From Larix sibirica (lineage: Eukaryota > Streptophyta > Pinopsida > Pinales > Pinaceae), in the NCBI GenBank assembly GCA_004151065.3, contig NWUY0300023039.1:13061-34756 (forward strand): 21,696 nucleotides of DNA, given 5' to 3'. Within the stretch, counting starts at the first letter, position 1. The number at the start of each line of letters is the position of its first letter. Shown piece after piece: positions 19,635 through 21,696 of the stretch. Below the pieces are notes generated by a model, which did no database searches, had not been told where the DNA came from, and saw only the letters and a program-made list of their open reading frames with translations. The position numbers and the translations under genes were made by a program.

Positions 19635-20950
19635 TAGTAACACTCTTTAGGATGCATAATTGAGAAGCAAGATAGGTGGTTGTACAAAAAACAGATTTAT
19701 ATCCAGCAAAGAGATTGGAAAGATAAGGCAGTATATGTTGAGTAAAACTAGATAGGTAAATTGGTCTTTATATTTTCAAATTAATCTAGGAAAGAAATCG
19801 TTGATTACAAGTAGCAGCAGTGGAAGAAGATATGATGGAAATGATTACAGGTAGATATTTGTAACAGAGAACAAGTGATGTTCTTGAATGAAAGAAGATT
19901 GTAGCAAAGAACCTTAACAAGTTCTAGTTGAGGTTGGAAAGGAGGAGGATAAGTGAAGTTCTCTAGAGGTGAGCGTGAATAGATGCATAAGCCTAAAAGA
20001 GCAAGGAGTGCTCAAAATGTTCTAGTGGACATAATCAAAAGAATTCCAAAAGGTCAGTCTCGGGAAATCTTTATGAGGTATTGAGTAGCATGGAGGAGAC
20101 TTGCTACAACAAATGGTTTAGTTGCAACTCATAGTGAGCAAGGAAAAGTTCATGGAGAAGGAGAAAGAGATGACTACCGATATTCATGTCAAAGGTTTAG
20201 AGAGAATCCACAGCAAGAGGAAAGAAGATGCCAAAATAGTTGGCATGAAGCATATGAGTAATAAGGAATTTGACAAGGATCAATTTCTTTTAATGTTTCT
20301 TGAAAAAATTGCAAAATGTTAACTAAACTATTTGAATAAAAATGTGAAATCAACCATAAATTTGTTTCTTAAAATTAAGAAACATATGAAAAAATTAAAG
20401 AACATAAACTAATAGATACAATAAAATATACTAAAGAATAATCTTGTATTAGACACATAGTATGGTTTTCCCTTTCATGAATTTTATGTATTTATGATAA
20501 AATGAACTAAAAGAGATAACACTAGCATTTGTAGAATAAGTTGAAACTTATTAAATACTTCTTACAATGCATTCCTCACTATTGTAAAACCCAAAATAGT
20601 TTATGATTCACATTAAACAAAAAATCACTTTCCTCATAATAACCTCCTTTGACAAAGTTGGCTTCTCAATATTAACAATTATTGAGAATATCCATAAATA
20701 GTTCTGGTAAAATTCTGAGATAAACTGACCCTATTCTATATCTCTTTTTATTATCTATACATCATGTTAGCTAGTTACAATAAATAATGTCATATTTATG
20801 TCGTAGGCATTTCACCAAGGATATGGTTAACCATCCACGCCGGTGAGATTCCTCACTCATAGAGAAAATGGAATCTTGCCACGTGTCGCTCCAGTTCTAG
20901 CCATGTGCACCACTTCCCCTTGCCATCACTCCGCTCCAATTCACGCTCCA
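19635..20950. other. Decayed retroelement leader or gag-like DNA, then AT-rich spacer
   Basis: Downstream of the primer-like site the plus strand is purine-rich, as in gag coding DNA. It includes a knuckle-like CSKCSSGHNQKNS (about 20004-20045, last Cys replaced by Ser), but no continuous frame. A Lys/Glu-rich ORF (20122-20322, 66 codons) has no domain. From 20330 to 20800 the sequence is plain AT-rich. I cannot assign a family. Confidence 0.33.
20364..20383. repeat. Perfect inverted repeat, 9-bp arms
   Basis: GTTTCTTAA and TTAAGAAAC are separated by two A residues. It lies in AT-rich intergenic DNA. No gene end adjoins it, so a terminator role is unsupported. Confidence 0.7.
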
Positions 20951-21313
20951 GTTTACAACAATACTCTGCCATTCGTCCACAGGCCACCGTGTCTGGAACT
21001 CCATATCTCCCTCTTGCAATAGCCCTTCGTATGTTGTGGCTGTTGTTGTACTCGATGGCACTAATTATCTGCCATTGACGAGCTCCTTGATGAGTACCAG
21101 GGTGGGCTCATGCTTGGTTGCGTGTAAAGCTTCAGTAATGAGAGGCCAGAATTGGTAATCTGCAAACACAATCTTGGTCTGATAGTGATTGAATTGAGCC
21201 TCCATAGTTCGAGCATCGAGATGCGTGTTGATGGTATTGAGAATCGCCCCTGCCATTAGAACTGTGAAATGCATTTCGTATATTGGAGGAATGTTGGGAG
21301 CCACAACAGAGAC
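20951..21313 (-). pseudogene. Acyl-activating enzyme (AMP-dependent acyl-CoA synthetase) exon fragment
   Basis: The minus-strand exon starts at 21313, directly after a good 3' splice site (GTTGCATGCAG). It encodes VSVVAPNIPPIYEMHF, MAGAILNTINTHLDARTMEA, KIVFADYQF and PTLVLIKELVNGR. A TAA stop (21067-21065) follows, then in the same frame YEGLLQEGDMEF and DEWQSIVVN. This is the N-terminal part of a plant AAE1/AAE11-type ligase, which forms acyl-CoA from a carboxylic acid, ATP and CoA, often in peroxisomes. As I recall, exon 2 of these genes begins at this residue with a phase-0 boundary. After VVN (20951) homology stops, exactly where the ATP-binding YTSGTT(S/T)xPKG motif should follow. With the stop and the lost catalytic region it is a truncated pseudogene. 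Upstream exon 1 would lie to the right of the window. Confidence 0.85.
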
Positions 21314-21696
21314 CTGCATGCAACCACAACTATAAAAATCAAGATTCTATACGTTTCTTGAAAGAATCATAAAATTCCCTGCATGAAAATGATGATTCTG
21401 ATTCTGATAAAACTATGATTATTTTAAATATTAATATTTAGGTATTGTGTAGTCACATAAATATTATCATATACCGAGTAAAAATATAAAAATTATTTTT
21501 TAATATTTATTACGTTAAATTAAATAATAAAATATGATAATAAAGCTATGATTATTTTAAATATTAATATTTATGTATAGTGTAGTTACATAAATATTAT
21601 CATATAACTAGTAAAAATATAAAAAAAATATTTTTTTATGTTAAATTATGAAAGTGAGAGAAAATCATTTTTATAAATTTATAATATGTTTGATGT
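21314..21696 (-). other. Presumed intron upstream of the acyl-activating-enzyme exon
   Basis: On the minus strand this sequence precedes the CAG acceptor at 21314-21316. It is extremely AT-rich and contains a tandem duplication. No branch point can be assigned with confidence, and exon 1 is not in the window. Confidence 0.55.
21406..21648. repeat. Tandem duplication, unit about 130 bp
   Basis: Copy 1 (about 21406-21535) and copy 2 (about 21536-21648) share long blocks, including CTATGATTATTTTAAATATT, CACATAAATATTATCATATA or its TACATAAA variant, and AGTAAAAATATAAA. Homologous points are 133 bases apart. Differences are a few substitutions and A/T-tract length changes. Copy 2 may run on or be cut near the window edge. 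Confidence 0.88.

Overview
The window looks like nuclear DNA of a seed plant with a large, repeat-rich genome, most probably a gymnosperm such as a conifer. It is AT-rich, contains no intact long ORF, holds several layers of decayed LTR retrotransposons, and carries one plant-type exon fragment with a spliceosomal acceptor at its right edge. The conifer assignment rests on the style of the elements and is inference. I find no RNA gene, CRISPR array, bacterial-type operon or other prokaryotic signature.

Layout. Bases 1-6289 are mostly anonymous AT-rich intergenic DNA, with a 3-copy minisatellite (1861-2052), simple repeats near 2222-2289 and one weak gene-like stretch on the minus strand (3623-4039). 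A copia-like LTR lies on the minus strand at 6290-6858. Bases 7100-8129 (minus) hold the decayed end of a Ty3/gypsy chromovirus polyprotein (integrase core, integrase C-terminal part, chromodomain). It is cut at 8129/8130 by the left edge of a second LTR on the plus strand (TATA box, poly(A) signal, primer-binding site). Plus-strand remains of a Ty3/gypsy polyprotein follow: Pro-rich gag end with a zinc knuckle (9756-10717), aspartic protease (10923-11573), a long Pro/Thr-rich part with up to four more zinc-knuckle modules (11581-12979) and an RNase H domain (13369-13707). I could find no reverse transcriptase or integrase in it.

After a TA/GATA microsatellite, the minus strand at about 14000-15553 carries a decayed, apparently spliced gene whose best segment resembles the plant mobile domain. 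It lies antisense to, and just downstream of, the plus-strand polyprotein. Bases 16000-18160 are non-coding with degenerate short tandem repeats. A possible long LTR with a primer-binding-site-like sequence spans about 18169-19634, followed by decayed leader or gag-like DNA. At 20951-21313 (minus) is a fragment of a plant acyl-activating enzyme (AMP-dependent acyl-CoA synthetase). Its 3' splice site is preserved, but it has an in-frame stop and loses homology just before the ATP-binding TSGTT-type motif. The presumed intron to its right holds a tandem duplication of about 130 bp.

How the parts relate. Nothing here forms a working pathway. The history readable from the sequence is nested retroelement insertion followed by decay, in which many stops and lost catalytic residues can be explained by C-to-T or G-to-A transitions. 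The most interesting structure is the plus-strand element: a gag-protease-multi-knuckle-RNase H order without RT, followed by an antisense mobile-domain-like ORF.
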